This document shows positions 1-6,581 of a stretch of DNA of 16,067 nt, in pieces; position 1 is the stretch's first letter; each line of letters starts with the position of its first letter. The DNA is from JAJNBD01 sp964471475. Lineage in GTDB: Bacteria > Pseudomonadota > Gammaproteobacteria > CAISUE01. The stretch spans positions 1 through 16,067 of the forward strand of contig CAYYFQ010000033.1 of NCBI GenBank assembly GCA_964471475.1, given 5' to 3'. Under the pieces are notes generated by a model. It searched no databases. It was not told the origin of the DNA and saw only the letters and a list, made by a program, of their open reading frames with translations. The translations under genes and the position numbers were made by a program.

Positions 1-2
1 AC

Positions 3-119
3 GCAGCAGTCTTCGCTGATATCACAACCGTTAGAAATTTTAGGGATACATTAGCCCATATAAGGTATATAGTAAAGCCACGTGCGGTTGTAAAGAGAGT
101 GGCAACGGAAGCAATGTGA
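3..119 (+). other. Possible C-terminal end of an unidentified ORF
   Basis: One frame is open from the window edge to a TGA at 117-119 and would encode about 38 residues ending in ATEAM. The peptide is basic and I do not recognise it. Its arginines use mostly AGA and AGG, unlike the clear genes nearby, so it may well be non-coding or the remnant of a mobile element. The rest of the stretch up to the glycosylase gene shows nothing else I can name. Confidence 0.2.
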
Positions 120-209
120 GGTGGGCTTGCTTACTTTAGAGGTGACATTTTTGTGTCTTTGTGCAAAACTTGTAAAAAAAGCTGATGAGATAAGAGATTG
201 AGGTTTACA

Positions 210-881
210 ATGAATGATCAATGGCTCGATATATTAGGAATTACCCGCTATGTACTCAATACTAAAAATGCGGTGAGGGATGAATCTTTTGACGATTTTT
301 CCCCTGAAAAAGAAGAAATTACTTCTTGGTCAGCATTAGAAAAAGCAGTGGCAACTTGCCAAAAATGTGATCTTTGCCACACTCGAAAAAATACAGTGTT
401 TGGAGTGGGCAATCGCGAGGCGTCATTGATGCTTATTGGAGAAGCGCCTGGCGCGACTGAAGATGAGAAAGGTGAGCCTTTTGTGGGGCAAGCCGGGCAG
501 TTGCTTGATAAAATGATGGCAGCCATTGGGCTATCACGACAAGATATTTTTATTGCAAATATTCTGAAGTGCCGTCCTCCCAATAATCGTGACCCACAAC
601 CTAGCGAAGTGGTGAAGTGTATGCCTTATTTGCTTCAGCAAATTGAATGGATCCAGCCAAAGTTAATTTTGGCTTTAGGGCGCATTGCGGCACAAAATTT
701 ACTTCAAGTCAGTACATCGCTTGGACGTTTACGTGGCCAGACTTTTCATTTTGGCCCAAGTAAAACACCGCTCATGGTCACTTATCATCCGGCTTATTTG
801 TTGCGCACGCCAAGTGATAAAAAATTGGCCTGGGAAGATTTACAACGAGCGCAAGCTTTTTTGCAAACGCGATCCTCGTAG
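210..881 (+). CDS. Family 4 (Fe-S) uracil-DNA glycosylase
   Basis: This is a 223-residue uracil-DNA glycosylase of the Udg4 type, which removes uracil from DNA as the first step of base excision repair in the cytoplasm. The [4Fe-4S] ligands appear as C50-x2-C53, C121 and C137. Motif 1 is GEAPGATEDEKGEPFVGQAG starting near residue 77, followed by ILKCRPPNNRDP around 118-129. The late motif HPAYLLR lies at 193-199 and contains the conserved histidine. Length fits the family, with about 45 extra residues before the first cysteine. I chose the ATG at 210 over the in-frame TTG at 198 because GAGG lies 6 bp upstream of it. The gene converges with tatC, with 11 bp between the stop codons. In bacteria that carry it, this enzyme often acts beside the unrelated Ung. 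Family assignment is firm; the physiological share of repair is inferred. Confidence 0.93.
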   Translation: MNDQWLDILGITRYVLNTKNAVRDESFDDFSPEKEEITSWSALEKAVATCQKCDLCHTRKNTVFGVGNREASLMLIGEAPGATEDEKGEPFVGQAGQLLDKMMAAIGLSRQDIFIANILKCRPPNNRDPQPSEVVKCMPYLLQQIEWIQPKLILALGRIAAQNLLQVSTSLGRLRGQTFHFGPSKTPLMVTYHPAYLLRTPSDKKLAWEDLQRAQAFLQTRSS

Positions 882-892
882 TACTTTATTTG

Positions 893-1606
893 CTACTGCA
901 TCAGTACAATTCCTACTTCAAATAATAACCACAGCGGAAGGGCTAGTAAGCATTGAGATATTACATCGGGGGCGAGTAGCATTCCAATGACAAATGCGCC
1001 GATAATTACAAAACGTCGGATTTTTTTAAATTGTTGAATGGTGACGATTTGAAGTTGATTTAATAAAATCATGAGGAGAGGGAGTTGCCAGGCCAACCCA
1101 AAAGCAAGCAGTAAGCGAAAGCAAAAATTAAGGTAATTAACAATATCTGGCATCACTTTTACGCGTTCAGGTGCTGTATTGATCAAGATGTGTAAACCAA
1201 CGGGCAACACGACAAAATAGCAAAAAGCGAGACCAGCGAGAAATAAGCCTAGGCTACTACTTAAATAAAATTTTAACCAACGTTTTTCATTTTTTTTCAA
1301 CGCAGGGAGTGCGAAAGACCAAAGTTGCCAGAGTAAAAAAGGGATGCTTAACAAGGCGCTTAGCCAAAAACATAACTCAATAGGTACCCAAAATGCCGTA
1401 GTGATCGCAGTGGCAATAATAGGTTGTTCAATAGGAAGATTTTTAAGAAGTGGCTTTGCAAATAACTCAAATATGTGATTGCTTATGGGTAAGGAGATAA
1501 TAAAAATTATTATGAAAAAACTTAGCCAGTAAATAATTCGTTGGCGCAATTCATTCCACAGTGCAATCCAAGATGGAAAGGGGGAAGAGGTGTTATTCAT
1601 GTCCAT
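893..1606 (-). CDS. tatC: Sec-independent (Tat) translocase subunit TatC
   Basis: TatC is the polytopic inner-membrane receptor of the twin-arginine translocase. It binds the RR signal peptide of folded substrates and recruits TatA. The 237 residues show about six hydrophobic segments and many family landmarks: NELRQR at 18-23, PALKKNEKR at 101-109 (E107 aligns with E. coli E103), YFVVLP at 130-135, PDIVNYL at 153-159, and AFVIGMLLAPDVISQ ending at 218. One landmark differs. The FG-x-x-FE-x-P motif reads FGLAWQLP, so the usual membrane-embedded glutamate (E. coli E170) is Q174 here. The start overlaps the end of tatB by 14 bp, has no clear ribosome binding site and offers ATGs at 1606 and 1600, which points to translational coupling. 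The C-terminus is slightly shorter than in E. coli. Confidence 0.95.
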   Translation of the reverse strand: MDMNNTSSPFPSWIALWNELRQRIIYWLSFFIIIFIISLPISNHIFELFAKPLLKNLPIEQPIIATAITTAFWVPIELCFWLSALLSIPFLLWQLWSFALPALKKNEKRWLKFYLSSSLGLFLAGLAFCYFVVLPVGLHILINTAPERVKVMPDIVNYLNFCFRLLLAFGLAWQLPLLMILLNQLQIVTIQQFKKIRRFVIIGAFVIGMLLAPDVISQCLLALPLWLLFEVGIVLMQ

Positions 1607-1775
1607 TATGTTGAGGAGTTTTTGTGGACTCCGTTAATTTGTGAATCGTGAGATGTGCTTTTTGTTGCCAATTTTTTTTGAAAGCAAATAGCTTGCCTAG
1701 AAAACGAGCTAATGCTTTAACGTCTGCAGGTTTTAAAAGCAGGATGGCAATGAGGAGTACAAGAAATAATTCCAT
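1593..1775 (-). CDS. tatB: TatB-like twin-arginine translocase subunit
   Basis: This is a 60-residue protein with one N-terminal membrane helix (MELFLVLLIAILLL), a K-P hinge where TatA/TatB proteins usually have G-P, and an amphipathic helix (ADVKALARFLGKLFAF). This is the layout of the TatA/B family. Its position directly before tatC, overlapping it by 14 bp, and its difference from the better-conserved TatA upstream point to TatB, which forms the substrate-binding complex with TatC. It is very short: E. coli TatB is about 170 residues with a long C-terminal coiled region that is absent here. The start ATG at 1775 has a weak AGGG about 10 bp upstream. It could instead be a second TatA. The TatB role is inferred from synteny. 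Confidence 0.75.
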   Translation of the reverse strand: MELFLVLLIAILLLKPADVKALARFLGKLFAFKKNWQQKAHLTIHKLTESTKTPQHNGHE

Positions 1776-1973
1776 CGTGAATAAGCCCTAATTTTAACTC
1801 CAACTTTATTCTGTTGTTATCCCTCAGTTTGTCCGCGGGGTCCAAATGAAAGCTTGGATCCTGGCATTTGCTTAGGAGATGCTTTGTACCTCGCGAATAA
1901 ATCGCGGGGTGACAGCGGTTTTATAAATAGACAAACGTATAGAGATGACGTAGTAATACATAGCGTTAACTTA
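1776..1973. repeat. Palindromic repeat insertion within the tat operon
   Basis: The 198-bp gap between tatA and tatB contains no ORF. At 1889-1909 it carries an inverted repeat with arms CCTCGCGA and TCGCGGGG around the loop ATAAA (8 pairs, one G-T). Phrases such as CGCGGGGTGAC and GGTCCAAATGAAAGCTTGGATCCTGG around it resemble the dispersed palindromic repeats often seen between genes in host-associated bacterial genomes. Its place inside an otherwise tight operon suggests a late insertion. It may form a hairpin that tunes tatB/tatC expression relative to tatA. Repeat status beyond this single copy cannot be shown from the window. Confidence 0.55.
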
Positions 1974-2156
1974 CTACTCTGACAATTTTTTTTCTTGAGT
2001 TTGTGCAGAGTCCTCCGCTTTTTTTTCGTTATTCATCGCTTCTTTAAAATTTTTAATTGCCACCCCTAAATCCTCCCCAAGGTGGCGAATTTTTTTGCTG
2101 CCCACGACTAATACGACAATCACAGCGGTTAAGAATAAATTACCAGGAGTAATCAT
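1974..2156 (-). CDS. tatA: Twin-arginine translocase pore subunit TatA
   Basis: TatA oligomerises around TatBC-bound substrate to let folded proteins cross the inner membrane. The 60-residue product has one N-terminal transmembrane helix, the hinge V18-G19 followed by SKK, and then the amphipathic helix IRHLGEDLGVAIKNFKEAM that matches the TatA signature. A charged tail follows (NNEKKAEDSAQTQEKK). I set the start at the ATG at 2156, not the in-frame upstream start at 2192. This gives MITPGNLF as the N-terminus, the usual length before the helix, and a GAGG ribosome binding site about 5 bp upstream; the longer form would add a cysteine-rich stretch foreign to the family. It lies 22 bp after the reductase gene. 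The usual phenylalanine at the hinge is a valine. Confidence 0.93.
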   Translation of the reverse strand: MITPGNLFLTAVIVVLVVGSKKIRHLGEDLGVAIKNFKEAMNNEKKAEDSAQTQEKKLSE

Positions 2157-2178
2157 AAGGACCTCGCAAAGATAAAAA

Positions 2179-3192
2179 TTACAGCATATCAAAAACGTCA
2201 GAATATATATAGCTAGTTTCAGCGCCGCGAACGATAAATTGTTCTAACCCATCGAGCGTGAGTTGCATAGGGCCGCCAAAGTAAATATGGTGATCCGCAA
2301 GTGTGGGATAGGCGTCGCACACGGCCTGAATAATATTGCCATATTCATATGGCCAACTTAAATTAGTATTAGCGCTCGCCAAAAGAGGAGTAATAGAAAA
2401 GTGGGGGATGTGGTCGGCCCACTGTTGAACAAGATCTAATTGATAGAGATCTTTGGGCGACTTGCCAGCCCAAAATAGACGCATTTCATGTTCTAAAGGT
2501 TTTTTAAAAGCTTCTTCTAAAATAGCTTTTATAGGAGCGAAGCCGGTCCCAATAGCGAGTAGAATTGAAGGCATCAATGGCGTGGGATGATAAAAAGCAT
2601 TTCCAAAGGACCCTTGAAATTTTAGGGTACCAGATTGTTGCAGGGTGGAAATTAAATGATGTGCAAATATATTGTCTTTCTGGCACCGCACATGTAATTC
2701 TAAAAGGTGGTCAGAGGTTGGAGCGTTTGCGATTGAAAAAGGTTTTAACTCTTCTTCGGGGACGCATTCAACTAAAATATATTGGCCTGCCAGGTACGCC
2801 AAGGGGGCGTTCTCCTGTGTAGGTTTACAGCATACTTGCCAAATTTCATCTGTCAAAGGACGCATGTTGACGAGTTGATATTCAAAATTATGGTGAGAAA
2901 CATGAAGAGGAGGGGTGCACTCGGGTGCGTGAATTAATAAATCAGACTGGGCTTTAGCACAGCAGAGAAGCGCTCGACCACTTGCGCGCTCTGCTTCATC
3001 CAAAATCAATTGATCTGGATGCGCATAATTTACCTTGCCTTCAATTAACTGTACTTCGCAGCTACCGCAAATTCCTTCGCAGCAACTGTGAGGAATGTCA
3101 AAATTTTGACGCAAAGCAGCATCTAAGATGGTTTCATTTTCCTCAACAATAAAAGATTTTTTTTGATGAGCGAGGCGAACCGTAAAAGGCAT
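2179..3192 (-). CDS. 2Fe-2S ferredoxin-NAD(P)H flavin reductase (AscD/Fre-like)
   Basis: This is a 337-residue one-electron-transfer reductase made of three modules. Residues 1-90 are a plant-type ferredoxin domain with cluster ligands C37-x4-C42-x2-C45 and C77. Residues about 105-200 are the FAD-binding domain, with KPFSIAN at 150-156 standing for the usual RxYS motif. Residues about 205-337 are the NAD(P)H-binding domain, with GTGFAP at 215-220 and FGGPMQL at 305-311, where the family cysteine before GP is glycine. This layout matches the CDP-6-deoxy-glucoseen reductase/phenol hydroxylase reductase group that many gammaproteobacteria carry as a general flavin reductase. It starts 5 bp after the rho stop, so it is probably co-transcribed with rho and the tat genes. 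The physiological acceptor cannot be told from sequence. Confidence 0.88.
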   Translation of the reverse strand: MPFTVRLAHQKKSFIVEENETILDAALRQNFDIPHSCCEGICGSCEVQLIEGKVNYAHPDQLILDEAERASGRALLCCAKAQSDLLIHAPECTPPLHVSHHNFEYQLVNMRPLTDEIWQVCCKPTQENAPLAYLAGQYILVECVPEEELKPFSIANAPTSDHLLELHVRCQKDNIFAHHLISTLQQSGTLKFQGSFGNAFYHPTPLMPSILLAIGTGFAPIKAILEEAFKKPLEHEMRLFWAGKSPKDLYQLDLVQQWADHIPHFSITPLLASANTNLSWPYEYGNIIQAVCDAYPTLADHHIYFGGPMQLTLDGLEQFIVRGAETSYIYSDVFDML

Positions 3193-3197
3193 TCGAC

Positions 3198-4451
3198 TTA
3201 CCCCTTCATTGCTTCAAAAAACTCATTATTTGTTTTGGTGTTTTTGAGGCGTTCCACTAGAAACTCCATTTTAGCGAAGCTTTCCATTGGATGTAGAAAT
3301 TTGCGAAGAATCCACATTTTTTGTAGCTCGTCAGGTCGTGTAAGTAGATCTTCACGACGTGTGCCTGAGCGATCAATATCAATGGCGGGGAAAATTCGTT
3401 TTTCAGCGTACGCACGATTTAAGTGTACTTCCCAGTTACCCGTTCCTTTAAATTCTTCATAGATTACTTCATCCATTTTAGAGCCAGTATCTATTAAGGC
3501 CGTTGCAATAATTGTTAAGCTACCACCTTCTTCAATATTTCGTGCCGCACCAAAAATACGTTTAGGGCGTTGCAATGCATTTGCATCTACGCCACCAGTT
3601 AATACTTTGCCGGAGGAGGGAATCACTGTGTTATAAGCACGTGCCAAACGTGTGATGGAATCTAAAAGAATGACAACATCTTTTTTGTGCTCTACTAAAC
3701 GCTTAGCTTTTTCAATAACCATTTCAGCGACTTGAACATGACGTGTAGCAGGTTCATCAAAAGTGCTTGCGATAACTTCGCCTTGAACGGAGCGTTCCAT
3801 TTCCGTCACTTCTTCAGGACGCTCATCAATTAGCAAAACAATTAAGTAGCAATCAGGGTTGTTGGCGGTAATCGATTGCGCAATATTTTGTAGCATCACG
3901 GTTTTACCAGCTTTTGGAGGAGAGACAACGAGGCCTCTTTGTCCTTTACCTAAGGGAGCAACAAGTTCAATGATGCGAGCAGTTAAATCTTCGGTGCTTC
4001 CATTGCCACGCTCTAAATGAATACGTTCATTGGGAAAAAGCGGTGTTAAATTCTCAAATAAGATTTTATTTTTTGAGCTTTCTGGATCTAAATTGATTTC
4101 ATCAACCTTTAAGAGGGCAAAATAACGTTCGCCTTCTTTGGGAGGGCGAATTTTTCCACTGATGGTATCTCCAGTGCGCAAATTAAATCGGCGGATTTGA
4201 CTTGGGGAAACGTAAATATCATCGGGGCCTGCCAAATAGGAGCTTTCTGCGCTACGTAAAAATCCAAAACCGTCTTGGAGTATTTCTAACACACCGTCTC
4301 CAGAAATATCTTCGCCTTTTTGAGCAAGCGCTTTTAAAATTAAAAAGACAAGCTGTTCTTTTGGGACTCTTTCTATGTTTTCTAAGCCAGAGGCTTCAGC
4401 GAGTTGTAAAAGTTCACTTACGGGTTTTTTTTTCAGTGCGGTAAGATTCAT
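3198..4451 (-). CDS. rho: Transcription termination factor Rho
   Basis: Rho is the hexameric RNA-dependent ATPase/helicase that ends transcription of untranslated RNA. The 417 residues match the E. coli length (419). The N-terminal Rho_N helices (about 1-45) precede the RNA-binding domain with DGFGFLR at 60-66. The Walker A motif is SPPKAGKT at 177-184. LLIDERPEEV carries the conserved glutamate, LLDSITRLARAYN the Walker B region, VDANALQRPKRIFGAARN the Q-loop, and RIFPAIDIDRSGTRREDLL the arginine-finger region. No feature is missing. The ATG at 4451 gives the standard MNLTxLK start. It leads a block with the reductase and tat genes. An insertion sequence end lies about 200 bp upstream, so its promoter region has been partly rearranged. 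Confidence 0.98.
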   Translation of the reverse strand: MNLTALKKKPVSELLQLAEASGLENIERVPKEQLVFLILKALAQKGEDISGDGVLEILQDGFGFLRSAESSYLAGPDDIYVSPSQIRRFNLRTGDTISGKIRPPKEGERYFALLKVDEINLDPESSKNKILFENLTPLFPNERIHLERGNGSTEDLTARIIELVAPLGKGQRGLVVSPPKAGKTVMLQNIAQSITANNPDCYLIVLLIDERPEEVTEMERSVQGEVIASTFDEPATRHVQVAEMVIEKAKRLVEHKKDVVILLDSITRLARAYNTVIPSSGKVLTGGVDANALQRPKRIFGAARNIEEGGSLTIIATALIDTGSKMDEVIYEEFKGTGNWEVHLNRAYAEKRIFPAIDIDRSGTRREDLLTRPDELQKMWILRKFLHPMESFAKMEFLVERLKNTKTNNEFFEAMKG

Positions 4452-4656
4452 ATAAGATTATTTACTAATTAAGTTGATTAAGTCGGTTGGTTATCACAAT
4501 TTCACACAGTGGATTTTGTCCTACACATGGATGGATTTTATTAAGATGCTTAGCCGGATAGTTAAGCTCTGTCGAAACTAGATCCTTTTTATTTCAACAT
4601 TGCGAAGGTTAGCATGGTTTTTTGAGGTTGTCAAAGTTTAGTTTTTTTTTGTAAGA

Positions 4657-4747
4657 GCAAAATCAAAATGTCCCCTTTCAGCAAAATCAAAATGTCCCCT
4701 TTCAGCAAAATCAAAATGTCCCCTTTCAGCAAAATCAAAATGTCCTC
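4657..4747. repeat. Four tandem 24-bp copies of the IS end motif
   Basis: The 19-bp core gcaaaatcaaaatgtcccc occurs at 4657-4675, 4681-4699, 4705-4723 and 4729-4747 with an exact 24-bp period. The linkers are TTTCA. The fourth copy has one C-to-T change. The first copy is part of the left terminal repeat, so the array is an expansion of a probable transposase-binding site. Confidence 0.95.
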
Positions 4748-4816
4748 TTTTGTCAGTTGAAAGGTATCACAGCTTTGTTAGTGTAGTTCCTTTGAAACAA
4801 TCGGTAGGAGCCGACT

Positions 4817-6142
4817 ATGACTTCAATGGAGCTAATGACGATGAGCCACAAAGAATTAAAGCGTACAGAAATCATTCAAAAGGTTATCGAAAAACGCATC
4901 AGCCAAAAAGTGGCCGCAAGCCATTTACACCTCACGATTCGTCAGACGCGGCGCTTATGTGAAGCCTACCGAATGAAAGGCCATGCAGGATTAATATCGA
5001 AACATCGAGGCAAGAAGGGTTGCCATGTTTTACCTTCGGAGCTTAAAGTCACCGTAGTAGATCTTGCACGCACGATCTACTGGGATTTTGGCCCTACCTT
5101 TATGGCTGAGAAGCTATTAGAAAATCACCAGATTCGAATCAGTCGTGAAAGCTTGCGCCAGCTTTTAATTGCTGAAGGCATATGGAAACCTAAGTCTATC
5201 AAGGAGAAAAAAATTCATCAGCAACGCGAGCGTAGAGGCTCTCGAGGAGAACTTGTCCAGATTGATGGCTCACCTCATGACTGGTTTGAAGGGCGGGGGC
5301 CTAAATGTTGTTTAATTGTGTTTATCGACGATGCCACCAGTGAGATTTTATATCTTCGATTGGAGCCTGCTGAAACGACTCAAGCTTATTTTCGAGGGCT
5401 TTATCAGGTGATACACACATACGGTCTCCCTTTAAGTTTTTACAGTGACAGACACAGCATCTTTCGGGTCAATGTGGGCGATGATCTTAAGGCGTTAACG
5501 CAATTTTGGCGAGCTTGCGCGCAGCTGGATATTGAAATCATTAACGCAAATTCTCCTGAGGCAAAAGGCCGTGTTGAGCGCTCGAATCAAACGCATCAAG
5601 ACCGCTTAGTCAAGGAGCTACGACTCGCGAATATCCGTGATATTGATGCTGCCAATACCTTCCTAGAAACGTATCGTTTCAAACACAATCAGAAGTTTGC
5701 CAAAGCAGCTAGCAATTCGGAGGAAGCCTTTGTGGTCAATACCCGGACACAAGAAGACTTAATGCATATTCTGAGCGAACAAGAGTCACGCAAGGTAACA
5801 AAGAACCTGGAAATTCGATTTGAAAATAAAATTTATCAAATTCAACATCAGGAGAAAGGGAGAAGATTGCAACAAACCAGCATCACGGTTTGTCGTACGA
5901 TAATGGATGAAATTATTTTACTTTATCAAGGAAAAGCGCTTGAATATAAAGTATTTGCGTCGAACCAAAAACGCCCACCGATTGTGGATGCTAAATTTCT
6001 GAATGCCCACTGCGATCAAAGATTAGAGAATAAAAAGTTTCATTTACCTAAACCAAACAAACCTACAGAAACCCATCCTTGGAGGCGCCCAATAATTATG
6101 AATCAGAAAACTGCTTTGCTTTACGGACAAAGAATCACTTAA
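4817..6142 (+). CDS. DDE transposase, IS1202/ISNCY family
   Basis: This is the 441-residue transposase of the surrounding insertion sequence. The N-terminus (residues 10-60) is a helix-turn-helix region with the family phrase MSHKELKRTEIIQKVI. The retroviral-integrase-like core carries VQIDGSPHDWFEG (D150), FYSDRHSIFRVN (D211) and NSPEAKGRVERSNQTHQDRLVKELR (E254), forming the DDE triad. These motifs match the ISNCY/IS1202 group and not IS481 or IS3. The gene is full length and intact. AGGAG lies 6 bp before the ATG at 4817, which supports this start, although the family often begins nearer to the MTMS at residues 7-10. The reading frame stops 20 to 75 bp before the two right-end repeats. The element may therefore still be active. 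Confidence 0.92.
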   Translation: MTSMELMTMSHKELKRTEIIQKVIEKRISQKVAASHLHLTIRQTRRLCEAYRMKGHAGLISKHRGKKGCHVLPSELKVTVVDLARTIYWDFGPTFMAEKLLENHQIRISRESLRQLLIAEGIWKPKSIKEKKIHQQRERRGSRGELVQIDGSPHDWFEGRGPKCCLIVFIDDATSEILYLRLEPAETTQAYFRGLYQVIHTYGLPLSFYSDRHSIFRVNVGDDLKALTQFWRACAQLDIEIINANSPEAKGRVERSNQTHQDRLVKELRLANIRDIDAANTFLETYRFKHNQKFAKAASNSEEAFVVNTRTQEDLMHILSEQESRKVTKNLEIRFENKIYQIQHQEKGRRLQQTSITVCRTIMDEIILLYQGKALEYKVFASNQKRPPIVDAKFLNAHCDQRLENKKFHLPKPNKPTETHPWRRPIIMNQKTALLYGQRIT

Positions 6143-6168
6143 AATATTTTAAACCCTACCAGAAAAAA

Positions 6169-6212
6169 GGGGACATTTTGATTTTGCTAAAAAGAGGACA
6201 TTTTAATTTTGC
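6169..6212. repeat. Two inverted copies of the IS end motif (right end)
   Basis: The reverse complement of the left-end core appears at 6169-6187 (exact) and at 6194-6212 with two changes. The spacing is 25 bp. The outer copy is part of the right terminal repeat. Confidence 0.92.
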
Positions 6213-6234
6213 TGTAACAAGTTTAGTTTTTTTT

Positions 6235-6265
6235 TTGTAAGAGTAGAACCAAAATGTCTTCTTTT
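6235..6265. repeat. Decayed left-end-like IS repeat just outside the element
   Basis: Directly beyond the right target duplication, the bases TTGTAAGAGTAGAACCAAAA followed by TGTCTTCTTTT closely resemble the left terminal repeat of the element in the same orientation. This looks like the relic of an older copy. The poly-T plus GTAAGAG prefix is shared by both flanks (4636-4657 and 6221-6243). Confidence 0.6.
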
Positions 6266-6315
6266 GGGAGTAGCAGGGGGTATAGTTTTGTTCATGGGTA
6301 TGAGTGAAGCCACGG

Positions 6316-6345
6316 TTGTGTTCTAGAGAAGCAATTTGTTAGAAT
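6316..6345 (+). promoter_or_regulatory. Candidate promoter of the tRNA gene
   Basis: TTGTGT at 6316-6321 and TAGAAT at 6340-6345 are separated by 18 bp and sit about 30 bp before the mature tRNA. Their position and spacing fit a sigma-70 promoter for the tRNA. Confidence 0.5.
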
Positions 6346-6374
6346 GATGCTTTGTGCATTTCCTCATCATCAGA

Positions 6375-6451
6375 GGGCCCATAGCTCAGTTGGTTAGAGC
6401 AGAAGACTCATAATCTTTTGGTCCTAGGTTCAAGTCCTAGTGGGCCCACCA
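6375..6451 (+). tRNA. tRNA with CAU anticodon (Met or lysidine-modified Ile2)
   Basis: The 77-nt cloverleaf is complete. It has a 7-bp acceptor stem (GGGCCCA with TGGGCCC), a D stem GCTC/GAGC, an anticodon stem GAAGA/TCTTT with loop CTCATAA, and a T stem CCTAG/CTAGG around GTTCAAGTC-type bases, then encoded discriminator A and CCA. The anticodon is CAU. Body features such as TTGGTC and GGTTCAAGTCC resemble both elongator tRNA-Met and tRNA-Ile2 of E. coli, so the identity is open. It is not initiator tRNA: the acceptor begins with a normal G-C pair. Its last 16 bases recur twice downstream, which marks it as the integration site of genomic islands. Confidence 0.95.
6436..6451 (+). repeat. att-like repeat copy 1 (within the tRNA 3' end)
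   Basis: The 16 bases cctagtgggcccacca form the 3' side of the T stem, the acceptor strand and CCA of the tRNA. Identical copies lie at 9495-9510 and 12228-12243. Confidence 0.9.
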
Positions 6452-6581
6452 GTCCTAAGACGTTCAAACAACCCCAAAGAAATCCAAGGAGATTTAAAGT
6501 ATACATAATATTATTAAATAGATATACGGTCATAATTAGAAGTGCTACTATATTGTTAAATAAATATCTTTTGGGGTTTAT
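6452..6581. promoter_or_regulatory. Cassette A leader with a 17-bp direct repeat
   Basis: The 130 bp between the tRNA and the RhuM-Fic gene carry two near-identical AT-rich 17-mers at 6508-6524 and 6550-6566 (15 of 17 identical). They are 42 bp apart, which is four helical turns. They could be operator sites for the RhuM-Fic protein, or just AT-rich promoter sequence. Confidence 0.35.

Larger units (their letters stand above)
4650..6219 (+). mobile_element. IS1202/ISNCY-type insertion sequence
   Basis: The element contains one DDE transposase gene and imperfect terminal inverted repeats: left TTGTAAGAGCAAAATCAAAA beginning at 4649 and right (reverse complement) TTGTTACAGCAAAATTAAAA ending at 6220, both followed by TGTCC. 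The outermost bases TGT/ACA suggest boundaries 4650-6219, within about 2 bp. The flanks share AGTTTAG plus eight T (4635-4649 and 6220-6234), which fits a target duplication of about 15 bp. Long target duplications are known in this family. The end motif is multiplied: four tandem copies on the left and two on the right. Confidence 0.8.

Noticed and set aside
2565..2878. Plus-strand ORFs opposite the ferredoxin reductase
   Set aside because: They lie wholly inside a well-conserved gene on the other strand, resemble no family and have no ribosome binding sites.
4657..4747. CRISPR-like regular repeat array
   Set aside because: The four units are directly tandem with a 5-bp constant linker and no unique spacers. 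The unit matches the terminal repeat of the adjacent insertion sequence.
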